Shown: positions 9,070 through 19,070 of the stretch, piece by piece
Layout: each line of letters opens with the position of its first letter
Position numbering within the stretch: position 1 is the stretch's first letter
NCBI GenBank assembly: GCA_028291515.1
Contig: JAQGHU010000016.1
Coordinates: 1-61,876 of the forward strand
Length of the DNA stretch: 61,876 bases
Reading direction: 5' to 3'
Origin: Schlesneria sp.
Lineage (GTDB): Bacteria > Planctomycetota > Planctomycetia > Planctomycetales > Planctomycetaceae
Translations under genes and position numbers: made by a program
Notes under the pieces: model-generated
What the model saw: the letters and a program-made list of their open reading frames with translations, nothing else
Told to the model about the DNA's origin: nothing
Database searches by the model: none

Positions 9070-11598
9070 TTACTTGGTGACGGACATCGCAAATGTATGA
9101 AAGACTTCCTGGCCGCCGTTGCTCTTGATCGTCAGGATCACGTCCTGCTCGCCTTTGACTGTGTCGTCGGGGGACCAAGTCAACACGCCTTCGGTAGAAA
9201 CTTTCATTCCTTTCGGGCCAGCGTCGAGAGTGTAGGTGACGGGACGCTTTGATTTGACTTTGATTGGATAGTTCAACGCCGAACCGGACTTGATTGTGCG
9301 GGGTGGCTGGGATGTGACGATCAGATAGTCCTGGCCGGAAGATTCCAGGGCAGCTTCGGCGTCGAACTTGTACAGGACGACTTGGTCATTTGTTTGCGGC
9401 AGGACGGCGATCACGTGTGCTTCGGGAACCAGGAACACGCGTTTCCAGGGTCCAAAAGTTTCCCGGTCCCAGCCGTCGAAATTCAGTCCGTGATTGACTT
9501 TGTCGAGCTTCGCGATCGGGTGGTTGAGGCCGCGGAGATAGATCGTGAAGCTGGCTTTACCTGATGAGGCGGACGTCAGCGACAAGAAGTAGTCGCCTCG
9601 GACAGCGGGAAGGCAATAGCCGTAGGACGCGTCGTCGGGGTCACTCCGTTTCAGGGTCGGAGCACAGATTCCTTTCCCCGTGTAGATGGTGCTGCCATCG
9701 GGGCCGGGAATGACATGCTTCAGGCCTCCTTCGTCATGTCGCTTGAGGACGTTTCCCTCCAGGACGAATGTTGTGGATTCGTCGGGGGACTGATTCGTCT
9801 TCCACGCACCATAGACAGTGCCATCCGCAGACGGGGTGCGATACCCGTCAGAGAAGGCTCGCTCTGATCCTTTTTGATCGCGAACCAGCAAGGGGCGATA
9901 GGTCGCCAAATCCAGAAAGTATCCGTTCACGACCAATGGTCCGTTCGATCCATGTCCAAGGATGACCGCACCGATGTTCTCTTTGAACGGTGGCGGTGCA
10001 GACCGTTCCAACTCAAACGTCGTCAAGCTCCATCGTTCCAGCTTTCCCGACTCGCGTAAGCCGATGATCAACGAATCCAATCCCGCAGCAAATGCGATGT
10101 TGTCTTCTTTCAGCGGAATGTACTTCGTAATTCGAGCTTCGCTGAAATCAAAAACGGCCAGCTTTTTTAGCTTGGGCAAATGGAAAATCAGATATCGCCC
10201 GCCACCTCCTAGTGCGACATCACTGAACCCGTCCGGAAGACGCTTGATGACCTTATCATCAGACAACTCCGGTGGCGTGATGGAAACTGTTGATGGGTTG
10301 GCTGGAACAGTCGAAGCGCTGTCACGAATCGGCAACTTCACCTCGACTCGTGCGACCTCTGAGCCACCGACTGTCGCGACGACGCTGACAGCAATAGACG
10401 CCATTGGCGGGGCGGGTTGAAACGTCAGCTGAGTCACCTTGGCCAGATCGAGTTTGATCTTTTGCCCGCCGAGATCGATCTCGATCTTTTCGAGTCCCGT
10501 GATGTTGCCTTCCACCGTTGTTCTACCATCGGCAAGCAACGCGATCGGTTTGGGAGGCGTAGTGGAATCGGACTTCGTTGACGGCTTCAAATCGATTTTC
10601 CGCACTCCGCTGACTCGAACGACTTTGTCTGCGACCTTGAGGACAACGTCGTCACATGTTCCTGAAATCGTCCCCGTTCCCAAGCGGGCAATGACTTCCA
10701 TGCGAGATGTGGCGGGGCGGCTGACCGGGACAGCGGTTGCCGTCCAGATTGGGCCCTGTTTCTCCATCGCAAGCTCTCGAGCATCTTGGTCTCCCGCCTG
10801 AAGCACGAGCTTCAAATCGGGCTCGGGCGAGCCTGGCACGAACGAAGTCGAGCGGACCTTGAACTCATGGGGCTTGTCCAGTGTCTCGGTGGTCAAGTTG
10901 GGGGCGATCAGCGCCAAATCAGGCGCCTTAAGAAACCGCTCCAACCGACTGACAGGGATCGCGAGATTGATACCAGTCGCTCCGATCGCTTTGGAAACGA
11001 CGACCCCGATCACTTTGCCGTCGACATCCAGCACCGGGCCGCCCGAGTTTCCAAAATTGAGGGCGACGTCGGTCTGAAGGAACTGCAATTCACCATCTTT
11101 GAGACGCAGCGCGGTGACCGCGCCGCTATTGACACTGATGGCGGGATACTCTTTCCGGTCGGTTGAAAGTTGTCTGCCCAGCGGAAATCCACACGCGACG
11201 ACCTCGGCCAGTTCGGCGATTCCTTCTGCCGATCCGAGCGATAAGCTTGAGAACTCGTGCCCTTCCTTCATCCGCAATAGAGCCAGGTCCATCTGCTTGT
11301 CGACTCGCACAACGCTGGCTTTCAGGACGCGTTGGCTGGCTAATGAGGGTTCCAGGACGACAATAATGTCCGCTTGTTCTGCACCCTGAATGACATGCTC
11401 GTTGGTCACGAACAATCCCGACGGGTGGATACAAAAACCGGTGCCGCTCGCTCCACTGGGAACTTCGACGTATGCCGTCGCCGCCTTTCCACGCTTGCCG
11501 ATCTCGACCTTGCTCAACTTTTCGGCCCCCCAGGCCGCAGTCGTCAGCTCGAAGGCAATCAGTATCGTAGTCAGTGCCACGCGATCGATCTGAAACAT
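9070..11598 (-). CDS. Secreted trypsin-like serine protease (HtrA-type catalytic domain) with large C-terminal region
   Basis: This 842-residue protein has a signal peptide (cleavage near AWGA, residue 24) and a trypsin/HtrA protease domain at about 35-230. The triad is intact: H68 (TNEH), D104 (KQMD) and S185 (GNSGGP). No PDZ domain follows. Residues about 250-480 contain repeated beta-rich segments with RTTVEGNITGLEKIEI, and 480-740 look like a propeller-type region. The last 90 residues resemble an Ig/cadherin-like putative-Ig domain (GVLTWSPDD). It should cleave proteins outside the cytoplasmic membrane. The gene is divergent from the FHA-ABC gene. Replacing PDZ with large beta domains is common in planctomycete trypsin-like proteins. 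Confidence 0.88.
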   Translation of the reverse strand: MFQIDRVALTTILIAFELTTAAWGAEKLSKVEIGKRGKAATAYVEVPSGASGTGFCIHPSGLFVTNEHVIQGAEQADIIVVLEPSLASQRVLKASVVRVDKQMDLALLRMKEGHEFSSLSLGSAEGIAELAEVVACGFPLGRQLSTDRKEYPAISVNSGAVTALRLKDGELQFLQTDVALNFGNSGGPVLDVDGKVIGVVVSKAIGATGINLAIPVSRLERFLKAPDLALIAPNLTTETLDKPHEFKVRSTSFVPGSPEPDLKLVLQAGDQDARELAMEKQGPIWTATAVPVSRPATSRMEVIARLGTGTISGTCDDVVLKVADKVVRVSGVRKIDLKPSTKSDSTTPPKPIALLADGRTTVEGNITGLEKIEIDLGGQKIKLDLAKVTQLTFQPAPPMASIAVSVVATVGGSEVARVEVKLPIRDSASTVPANPSTVSITPPELSDDKVIKRLPDGFSDVALGGGGRYLIFHLPKLKKLAVFDFSEARITKYIPLKEDNIAFAAGLDSLIIGLRESGKLERWSLTTFELERSAPPPFKENIGAVILGHGSNGPLVVNGYFLDLATYRPLLVRDQKGSERAFSDGYRTPSADGTVYGAWKTNQSPDESTTFVLEGNVLKRHDEGGLKHVIPGPDGSTIYTGKGICAPTLKRSDPDDASYGYCLPAVRGDYFLSLTSASSGKASFTIYLRGLNHPIAKLDKVNHGLNFDGWDRETFGPWKRVFLVPEAHVIAVLPQTNDQVVLYKFDAEAALESSGQDYLIVTSQPPRTIKSGSALNYPIKVKSKRPVTYTLDAGPKGMKVSTEGVLTWSPDDTVKGEQDVILTIKSNGGQEVFHTFAMSVTK

Positions 11599-11908
11599 CG
11601 ATTGCTCCGGAAACAGATGTGAAGATCAGATAGACGCGACAGCCTAAGGCTTCCCCATTGCCCAGGCAAGAACTCACGTGACCTTACCGCTGTGAGGATT
11701 GCAGATCGAAGGCGATTCTCTGTTCAATTCATTGCGTCCACAGTAACATCGCGAGTCCTGATTTTGAGGGCGAAACGTCGACCGCCGGCCATTCCCGCTA
11801 ATGTGATTCACAGTTCAGTTCGGCAATTCTCCGTCTGCGCGTCCGCCAGATTTGTCAGCGCGTCACGAAGTGTTCGATTTGAATTCATAATTGCAGAGTT
11901 CCGAACCC
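11599..11908. other. Divergent promoter region between protease and FHA-ABC genes
   Basis: This 310-bp region lies between two divergent genes and must hold promoters for both. I see no protein-coding frame worth calling and no strong repeat. No promoter hexamers could be assigned with confidence. Confidence 0.5.
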
Positions 11909-14272
11909 ATGCAGTCTGAATGGATCATTGGTCGAACCCCGGATTGTGATCTTGTCGTCCCAGACACCAGTGTCTCGTCGAAGCACTGTCGATTGTCTCG
12001 GCGAGATCAGCAATGGATCCTTGAGGACCTTGGTTCTTCAAATGGGACATTCGTCAACGGTGTTCGGATCTCGGCTCCGACGGCAGTTTCACCGAACGAC
12101 TGGGTGGTGCTGGGAGTCACCGGCCAGATGGTTTGGCCCGAGGTCATCGACCAGGCCGGGCCGGGGGCAACGCTCATTAAGGGGCCTGCGGCACCCTCGT
12201 CGCAAACGCTGTCGTTTCCGAGTCAGGAAATCGTCGTTGGACGTGATCCGTCTTGCGATCATGTTTTTGACCACCCGATGGTTTCTCGACAACACGCGAA
12301 ACTGACGCGAACACGATCTGGTGTCACTGTCGAAGATCTCGGCTCGTCCAACGGAACTTTCGTCAACGGCCAAAGGATCACGGCTGCCACACCGCTCAAC
12401 GTTGGCGACATCATCAGCCTGGGAAGTTTCGAACTTAAGCTGAACCTGCAAGGCCTGATCGAGCAGTCCGACTTGCGCGGGAAACTGGCGATCGAAACTC
12501 GATCACTCACCGTTAAGGTGCCGGGCAAGACGTTGCTCGAAGATGTTTCCATAGTCATCCAGCCCGGTCAATTCGTCGGTCTGATGGGCCCTAGCGGCGC
12601 GGGCAAGACGACGTTGATGAGTGCCATGAACGGCTACGTGCGTCCATCGGGTGGCGACGTTCTCTTCAATGGCGAATCGCTGTATGGAAACTATGGTCGA
12701 TTCGCCATACGCATGGGATACGTTCCCCAGGACGATATCATCCATCGCGATTTGACCGTCAGCGAAGCTCTGTACTACACCGCAAAACTGCGGCTTCCCG
12801 ATGATTACACCAATGAAGATATCGAGGCCTGCGTTAAGAAGGTCCTCGAGCAAATGGGGCTGAACGGCGTCCGCGATGTATTGATCGGATCGGCCGAGAA
12901 AAAAGGGATCAGCGGCGGGCAACGTAAGCGAGTCAACCTCGCGATGGAATTGCTGACCGAGCCGCTGGTGCTATTTCTCGACGAGCCCACATCCGGCCTG
13001 TCATCCGAAGACGCGTTGATGGTCATGAAGGTCCTGCGCGGACTCGCCGATTCCGGCAAGACGATTCTGTTGACCATTCACCAGCCGAGCCTGGAAGTGT
13101 TTCGACTCCTCGACAACTTGACGGTCGTCTCCAAGGATGTGGGAACCTCCGATCCGGGCCGACTGGCTTACTACGGTCCGGCGTATCCCGGTGCGGTCAA
13201 TTTCTTCAACCCAGATAAGAAGTGGCCGACGGGAACGGATCCGTCGCCCGATGAAGTCCTGCGTGGATTGGGCAAGAAGCCGACGCGCGAATGGATTACG
13301 CGATTTCGCGAGTCTGGCTTGAGCAAGAAGAGCGGTGCGAACAATGCCTCATCCCAAGCCAATCAGCTCGGATCGAAGCACGAAATGGAGGCTATGCCGC
13401 GATCGGGCGGAACGATTACTCAGTGGGTCACCCTCACGAGGCGGTGCTTCTCGATCAAAGCTCGCGACACGTGGAATACGTTTATTCTTTTCGCTCAGGC
13501 ACCGGTCGTCGCGATTCTGATCGTCCTGACATTCGGAAAACGAGCGTCTCAGGATGGAGCCAAGGATTTGGCGACTTGGACCGAGGTCGCGAACACGCTA
13601 CCAATGTCGTTGTTCATTATGACGCTGGCGGGCCTCTGGTTTGGGTGCTCGAACTCCGTCCGGGAAATTGTCGGCGAATGGACTATCTATCGACGGGAAC
13701 GCATGGTCAATCTGCGGATTCCGGCGTACGTCGCTTCCAAGTTTTGCGTGCTAGGTCTGCTCTCGGCCCTGCAGTGCATCGTCCTGCTGCTCATTGTGAC
13801 GTACGGTTGCGGACTGAAAGGATCGTTCGGCGCTCACTATCTCAGTCTGCTGCTGGTATCACTCGTTGGCGTCGGACTGGGGCTACTTGTCTCGGCGGCC
13901 ACCAGTTCATCCGAGGCAGCGGTCGCATTGCTGCCGATCGCTTTGCTGCCAATGGTCATGTTGGGTGGGGTGATGATCCCCATTCATGAGACGCAGAAGT
14001 TCATTCAACCGATCGCGAACGCCATGCCATCTCGTTGGGCGTTTTCAGGCTCGCTGGAAACAGAGAATGAAGAGCAGCCGCGTGCGCCACGTCCCGAACT
14101 TCCTCCTGGGCAACCGGCACCGAAGGACCCGGCACCGGACATTGCCGAGAGGTTTTTTCCCGAAAAGGATGAACGCGACGGGACTAAGAAGGCTCAGCTT
14201 GTACTTTTCTCAATGTTGGCTGGCTTGTATGCGGCAGTGCATCTCGTGCTCTGGAAGCGCGATCTGCATTGA
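11909..14272 (+). CDS. ABC transporter fusion: two FHA domains, ATPase and ABC2 membrane domain
   Basis: This 787-residue protein has FHA domain 1 (about 1-80; GRTPDCDLVVPD, SSKH, LGSSNGTFVNG), FHA domain 2 (about 105-185; GRDPSCDH, SRQH, LGSSNGTFVNG), and an ABC ATPase. The ATPase has Walker A GPSGAGKTT near 226, signature ISGGQRKR near 335 and Walker B LVLFLDEPTSGL near 355. An ABC2-type membrane domain with about six helices covers 500-780. The order ATPase then membrane domain is that of the ABCG/White family. FHA domains bind phosphothreonine, so transport is probably gated by a Ser/Thr kinase. The kinase-FGE gene two positions downstream is a candidate. I chose the ATG at 11909 over the TTG at 11891. 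The substrate is unknown. Confidence 0.92.
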   Translation: MQSEWIIGRTPDCDLVVPDTSVSSKHCRLSRRDQQWILEDLGSSNGTFVNGVRISAPTAVSPNDWVVLGVTGQMVWPEVIDQAGPGATLIKGPAAPSSQTLSFPSQEIVVGRDPSCDHVFDHPMVSRQHAKLTRTRSGVTVEDLGSSNGTFVNGQRITAATPLNVGDIISLGSFELKLNLQGLIEQSDLRGKLAIETRSLTVKVPGKTLLEDVSIVIQPGQFVGLMGPSGAGKTTLMSAMNGYVRPSGGDVLFNGESLYGNYGRFAIRMGYVPQDDIIHRDLTVSEALYYTAKLRLPDDYTNEDIEACVKKVLEQMGLNGVRDVLIGSAEKKGISGGQRKRVNLAMELLTEPLVLFLDEPTSGLSSEDALMVMKVLRGLADSGKTILLTIHQPSLEVFRLLDNLTVVSKDVGTSDPGRLAYYGPAYPGAVNFFNPDKKWPTGTDPSPDEVLRGLGKKPTREWITRFRESGLSKKSGANNASSQANQLGSKHEMEAMPRSGGTITQWVTLTRRCFSIKARDTWNTFILFAQAPVVAILIVLTFGKRASQDGAKDLATWTEVANTLPMSLFIMTLAGLWFGCSNSVREIVGEWTIYRRERMVNLRIPAYVASKFCVLGLLSALQCIVLLLIVTYGCGLKGSFGAHYLSLLLVSLVGVGLGLLVSAATSSSEAAVALLPIALLPMVMLGGVMIPIHETQKFIQPIANAMPSRWAFSGSLETENEEQPRAPRPELPPGQPAPKDPAPDIAERFFPEKDERDGTKKAQLVLFSMLAGLYAAVHLVLWKRDLH

Positions 14273-14303
14273 CTGCCACACGGCAACCAGTTCGAGCGCC
14301 AGG

Positions 14304-15857
14304 TTACTCGACGTGTTTGCGCTTGATACCAGCCTGAGCCATCAGCGCATGCAAGGTGTCTTCCACATCGGAGAGCTTCCGCTTCACTCGTCGTGACCCT
14401 TCGCCAGTCCCCTTGTCGTCGGCTTTGAAGCTGTCCACGTGTTCTTCCAAGTGATGGATTTCTCCGTCGATTTCCATCAGCAATTCTTTGCATTCCGCAT
14501 TGATTTCATTGTTCTTGGCGAGATCCACGACCTTCTTCGAGATCTCATAGACCGCGTAAGCTTCTCGGTAGGCTTCCGGGAAATCCGGATTCATTTTGAA
14601 GTTGTGATCCATCGCATTGCAGAACGATCCAATTTTGTCGTAGAGCACGCTTGTCTGCTGGCCGAATGGCAGACCAGTCGGCGCGGCAGCGACGTCGCCA
14701 GCATGGTTATGCGCGTCTTCGGCTCTGCGGCCTAATCCAAGCTGACCCATCATTCGCTCAAGCGTCGTTTCCACCGCCGCGAAGTTGGCAGCGACGCTTT
14801 CCTGACCAGCTTTGTTCGTCCCCTGGGCCTTTCCGAAGTCAGCAACATGTTCCTCGACGTGATGCATTTCACTGTCGAACTCTGTCAGTTGCCCGCCAAC
14901 GGACTTCAAATTCGCGCCTGCCGAGACGTCGCGCTCGATCTTCTTCGCCAGTTGCAGAAGCTCAAAAGCCTCGCGGTACGCCTCATTGAATTCTGGCTGG
15001 CTGGAGTAGGTTTTGTGCATCTCAAGGCAGAACTCATTTGTCTTCTGCGTCAGTTCCTTGCTCGTTGCGACGAGTTCGCGTGGGTCAGAGGTGGCCGCCA
15101 CAGTAACGACGGCAGACTCTGCATTCTTGTTCACCAGCGGAGGTGGTGGCGGCGGTGCAATTGATCGATCAATCCCCGCCCGCTTCAGCAGCCCATCGAG
15201 GGTCGATTCCACCGCATTCAGTCCTTTTGAAACTCCCGCTTGCTCTGTTTTGTTATTCGGCCCCTGAATCGTCGCGAATTCCGCGATATGGTTTTCGACA
15301 TGGTGAATCTCACCATCGAACTCCATCAGTTGATCACTGATACTTTGGGGAGTTCCCCCTGCGGCGATCGCGGCATCGATCTTCTTGGCCATCTGGAGCA
15401 ACTCGTAGGCTTCGCGATAGGCATTACCGAAGTCTTTCATCTTGCCGTACGTCTTGTGCATTGAGACACAAAACTCATTCATCTGCTGCGACAGGCCCTT
15501 GGCTGCAGGTTGTGGGGCTTTCACTGGTGCTGGTGCAGCGATTGGAGTGATGGCCAAATTCTGCGGCGGCAACGGGGCTGCTGGCTGAACTGGAGTCAAA
15601 GACTGCGTTGGGAACGTTCCCTGCTGGCCTGGAATCGTTCCTGGTTGAGTTGGAAACGTCCCCTGTTGTGGCGACATTCCCTGCGAATTTCTTCCCCCCA
15701 GACCCGGAATCAGGCCTCCCGATCGCAGAGGCCCCTGTCGCTGACCTAGCCCACCACCTCCCCCGCTTCTTGGCCCAGTCGCAATCGCGGCAGTCGCCAT
15801 GGAGAGCATCGCACCGGTCGTCAGTACTACGAAAGGTCGGCGGAATTTTGAGGCCAT
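14304..15857 (-). CDS. Secreted protein with three Glu/His-rich helical repeats, unknown family
   Basis: This 517-residue protein has a signal peptide (cleavage near residue 27), a Gly/Pro/Gln-rich linker to about 118, and three copies of a repeat of about 107 residues (122-228, 268-375, 404-512) separated by Pro/Ala-rich linkers. Each copy contains F-C-x-x-M, then A-Y-R-E-A-(Y/F), then E-(I/M)-H-H-(V/L)-E-(N/E)-H (183-190, 330-337, 466-473), and ends in a (V/A)E(S/T/D)TL helix. The repeats look all-helical. The conserved Glu and His residues and the single Cys per copy could bind metal or haem, but this is inference. I do not recognise a named family. It converges with the FHA-ABC gene (31 bp) and lies 32 bp downstream of the kinase-FGE gene on the same strand, so it is probably co-transcribed with the kinase. 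Confidence 0.85.
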   Translation of the reverse strand: MASKFRRPFVVLTTGAMLSMATAAIATGPRSGGGGGLGQRQGPLRSGGLIPGLGGRNSQGMSPQQGTFPTQPGTIPGQQGTFPTQSLTPVQPAAPLPPQNLAITPIAAPAPVKAPQPAAKGLSQQMNEFCVSMHKTYGKMKDFGNAYREAYELLQMAKKIDAAIAAGGTPQSISDQLMEFDGEIHHVENHIAEFATIQGPNNKTEQAGVSKGLNAVESTLDGLLKRAGIDRSIAPPPPPPLVNKNAESAVVTVAATSDPRELVATSKELTQKTNEFCLEMHKTYSSQPEFNEAYREAFELLQLAKKIERDVSAGANLKSVGGQLTEFDSEMHHVEEHVADFGKAQGTNKAGQESVAANFAAVETTLERMMGQLGLGRRAEDAHNHAGDVAAAPTGLPFGQQTSVLYDKIGSFCNAMDHNFKMNPDFPEAYREAYAVYEISKKVVDLAKNNEINAECKELLMEIDGEIHHLEEHVDSFKADDKGTGEGSRRVKRKLSDVEDTLHALMAQAGIKRKHVE

Positions 15858-15889
15858 GGGCCAGTCCTTCAGGAATTGATATCGAATAA

Positions 15890-18556
15890 TTAGGGCTGCT
15901 CTGTTCTCACCACGCGGAAACCATTCTCCGAGTGTTGAGAATCAATCGCAAGTGGATCTCGTGCGGCCGACGCACAATGTCGGGCAGTGCGCTTCCAGTT
16001 GCCTCCGTGCAGATATCCCTTGGAAAGTTGTAACGATCCGGGGCTCAAGAAGTTATCGCGACACCATTCGGCCATATTGCCATGCATGTCATACAAGTTG
16101 AATGGATTCGGCTTCAGCTTTCGGACCGGGTGCAATTCGCCGTCCGCGTTGTTTTCATACCAGCAGTACTGGGCTAACTCCACGTCGCCGCAACTGAATT
16201 TGCTCGCTGTGCCGGCCCGGCATGACCATTCCCATTCTGCTTCCGATGGCAATTGATACCGCGCTTGCTTCCCCAACTGCCCTTTCTCCTGCTCCAGCTT
16301 GGTCAGTTGTACACAGAACTGATTCGCCTCTGCCCAACTGATCCAGGCAGCGGGAAGGTCATTATCGTTTCTCATGCGGTGCGTCGACCAGGGTTGCGAC
16401 TGCATGACTCGAAACCACTGACCTTGCGTGACCTCTGTCGTGCCAATGCTGAACGGCGATTTGATGACAGTTTTCTGAGGTGGAAGGGCATGAGGTGGAC
16501 GAGTGACATCGGCCGGATCCATACCGATCGAGAACTCACCAGGTGGAATCAGCGTCAATTCCATTCCGATGGTATTGGTCTCCACGACTGGTCGCCCCGC
16601 GTACGTCGCCCAAGCTTGTTGTGTGCTTTTCGCAGCCGCTTCGTTGAATGGTGACTTCAACGGCGCTGGAGGTTCCTTGGGGGTTACAGCAGTTGGAGCC
16701 ACCGCAGCGATCACTTTGGGATCCGTTGACACGCCTGGCTTCCGCACAGAGCGAGGTTCTGGAAGCGGAGCTTCCTTCAACAATGTAGTGGAAGTCGGAG
16801 GCGTAGTTGGCTTCGGAGTTGGATTGGCCGTCGCAGTTGGGATCGGCGGTGAAGCGGCCTCGGCGGTCACAGCCGGGGTCGGCGTTGGTGGCGCCGGTGG
16901 AATTGGCGTACTAGTCGCGGCAACGGCAGGAACTGACGGTGGTAGTACTGTCGGCTTGTTGGCATCATCCTTTGATGGTGCCTGAGGTTCCTGATTCGGA
17001 TTGAGAAGCGCTGGTGCCTCTAACTTGGCCGTCGTCAGATTTGAGTTCCTCTTGGGCGGGTCAACCTGAGGCTTCTCTGCGACCGCCCCTGTGGACGCAG
17101 GTGTCTCACTCGGCAAAGCGGGAGCAACCGGAATTGCGGCTGGAGGCTTGTCGCTCTTCACGACTTCGGTTGCGGTCGCCTCCGGAGCCTTTGTCGCTTC
17201 CGTTGATTTCTTGACTGCGGTCTGGGCGTCGGCAGTCGATTCCTTTTTATCCTCAGTCTTCTTTGCTTCGCCCTTCTTCTCGTCTGACTTCTTTTCGGCG
17301 AACAGATCCTTCACGTAGTCTCGCGAAGATTCGTTCATCGCCACGGCGACCACCGCGCACACAGCCACCACACTGAAGACGGCAAGGCCGAGTCCGCGTC
17401 GTTTTGCAGGTTGGCTCCTCACGATCTGTGACGAAGCTGGAGGCATCGCGGTCGCCTGCGAACCTGCTGCAGGTTTATAAGTTGCCCCGCTGAGATTGGC
17501 GGCTGCCGCAGGAGCACCACTCTTCTTAGTCAGGCAGTTGCGCAATTCAGAAATGAGCGTCACACAGTTTGGCCAGCGTTGCGTCGGCACTTTGGAGAGC
17601 GCACGCCCAACGATCGAACGTTCTTCCGGAGGCAACATCGAAAGATCAGGGGTTTCCTTTAAGTGTCCTCGCATGACGTCTGCCAGGCTGCCAACGAAGG
17701 GAACTCGTCCGCCTCGCAGGTGACAGTATGTGATCGCCAGCGAATACTGATCGGAATGCTGCGACGTGTGCCCCTCGAAAAATTCCGGTGCCGCATAAAT
17801 CGGCGTCATGCTGCCGGTGTGGCTGGTCTGGGCTTGCTCGAGCAAGCGGACCAGTCCGAAGTCAGCGACTTTCGCACCACCTCCCACAAGCAGAATATTC
17901 TCGGGCTTGATGTCACGATGCTGAAAACTAACCCGTTCCTGTCCGTCGTACGGATGCCGCGGGTCGTTCAGGAAATCAAGCCCCTTGGCGGCTTCGTGAA
18001 AGTACTCCAAGACTTCTTCTCGAGGGATCCCGATGTACCCCTGACGGACCGCCTCCTGAAAGCGATCTTTGAGCGTCCGGTCTGCCAGTTCCATGGCGAT
18101 GACCAGGTATCGGTTCGTCTGCCATGATCCGACCGTGGTCAGCAAACAGGGGTGTCGAAGTGTCCTGATAATATCCAGTGCCCGCTGTTCCACTTGTAGA
18201 CCATCGGTCGCCAACGGTACGAACTTCAACGCGACCGCAAATCCACCCGGAGCAATCGCTTTCCAGACTTCGCCATACCCGCCGCGTCCCAGACGCAGCA
18301 CCAGCTTGTATCCAGCAATCGGTTCGCTGCCGATGTGCAAATCGTCATTATCGTAGGAGCGTGCTGGAGGCTGGCTGGTCGGACTGGTGTCTTCGCGAGG
18401 CTTCGTCAGTGGTGCCACTTCCATTCGCGCGCGAAGAAGCATTACCAATTCAGGACAGTCTCGGCACAATTCCTCGGCAGAAACAGGCTCACCGCGGCTC
18501 CGCATGTCTTCGCCACGCCGCAGAAGCTCTTCGAGGCGACTCTCAATGGATGGCAT
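15890..18556 (-). CDS. Membrane Ser/Thr protein kinase fused to FGE-sulfatase-like domain
   Basis: This 888-residue protein starts at the ATG at 18556, where GGAG lies nine bases upstream. An upstream TTG at 18616 lacks this support. The kinase domain is at about 80-345: glycine loop GRGGYGEVWKA, VALK lysine near 107, HRDIKPEN near 210, DFGLVRL and APE. A membrane helix lies at about 383-402. Residues about 405-650 form a Pro/Ala/Thr-rich linker that is probably extracytoplasmic. The C-terminal 230 residues are an FGE-sulfatase (C-type-lectin-like) domain with PPGEFSIGM, TEVTQGQW, LPSEAEWEWSCRAGT, DMHGNMAEWCRDN and GFRVVR. The outer domain may act as a ligand sensor or may be enzymatic. The triple-repeat secreted protein follows in the same direction, and the FHA-ABC exporter is next to that. 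Confidence 0.92.
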   Translation of the reverse strand: MPSIESRLEELLRRGEDMRSRGEPVSAEELCRDCPELVMLLRARMEVAPLTKPREDTSPTSQPPARSYDNDDLHIGSEPIAGYKLVLRLGRGGYGEVWKAIAPGGFAVALKFVPLATDGLQVEQRALDIIRTLRHPCLLTTVGSWQTNRYLVIAMELADRTLKDRFQEAVRQGYIGIPREEVLEYFHEAAKGLDFLNDPRHPYDGQERVSFQHRDIKPENILLVGGGAKVADFGLVRLLEQAQTSHTGSMTPIYAAPEFFEGHTSQHSDQYSLAITYCHLRGGRVPFVGSLADVMRGHLKETPDLSMLPPEERSIVGRALSKVPTQRWPNCVTLISELRNCLTKKSGAPAAAANLSGATYKPAAGSQATAMPPASSQIVRSQPAKRRGLGLAVFSVVAVCAVVAVAMNESSRDYVKDLFAEKKSDEKKGEAKKTEDKKESTADAQTAVKKSTEATKAPEATATEVVKSDKPPAAIPVAPALPSETPASTGAVAEKPQVDPPKRNSNLTTAKLEAPALLNPNQEPQAPSKDDANKPTVLPPSVPAVAATSTPIPPAPPTPTPAVTAEAASPPIPTATANPTPKPTTPPTSTTLLKEAPLPEPRSVRKPGVSTDPKVIAAVAPTAVTPKEPPAPLKSPFNEAAAKSTQQAWATYAGRPVVETNTIGMELTLIPPGEFSIGMDPADVTRPPHALPPQKTVIKSPFSIGTTEVTQGQWFRVMQSQPWSTHRMRNDNDLPAAWISWAEANQFCVQLTKLEQEKGQLGKQARYQLPSEAEWEWSCRAGTASKFSCGDVELAQYCWYENNADGELHPVRKLKPNPFNLYDMHGNMAEWCRDNFLSPGSLQLSKGYLHGGNWKRTARHCASAARDPLAIDSQHSENGFRVVRTEQP

Positions 18557-19070
18557 GGATTGGATCTCCGACGGGGACTCGTGCCGTGCTGGTACGGCAA
18601 ACCGAATGTCCTGCAAACGAACTTCCGGCTCGAGGCTCGCTGATTTTAACGAATCACCAAAAATTGTCGCATCGGGATCTGTCCGCTTGTTTAGTTTTTC
18701 TGGAAATTTACCTTCCCAAACCGAATCCCCAACTCAAAATCCGGCCCTCGCCAAATTCGTTCGGAATATCTCTCTCAGGAAGATGCCACCCGATGCTCCC
18801 ATTCACGTTGAGCTGTAGCGAGACCGATTCAAGTGACCAGCCAATTTCGGAATGAAACCGGAATCTATTGCTTATCGTGATAGCTGCGTTGAGCGCCGCC
18901 AGCCGTTTTCGCTCGGGGCGTATGTGACAAAGTGCTTGCCCGCATTTTGATTCGGCCGATGGGCCGATTCCTTTCGGATATCAGCATCGGCGACAGCTGC
19001 TTGTAAGAGACGCCCCGGCCGACTGTATGTACGGGTGTCGGGTCACGAAAGCTTAGAAGCAGGATCAATC
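18557..19070. other. Intergenic region between divergent kinase and efflux-adaptor genes
   Basis: These 514 bp contain no gene I can support. A GGCC-type hairpin at 18952-18967 (ggcc, gatg, ggcc core) resembles the palindromes clustered at 43960-44216. Promoters for both flanking genes must lie here, but I cannot place them. AGCAGGA before the ATG at 19071 is the SD of the adaptor gene. Confidence 0.45.

Noticed and set aside
18865-19068. Minus-strand frame in the kinase/adaptor intergenic region
   Set aside because: No SD and poor composition; overlaps the likely promoter region.
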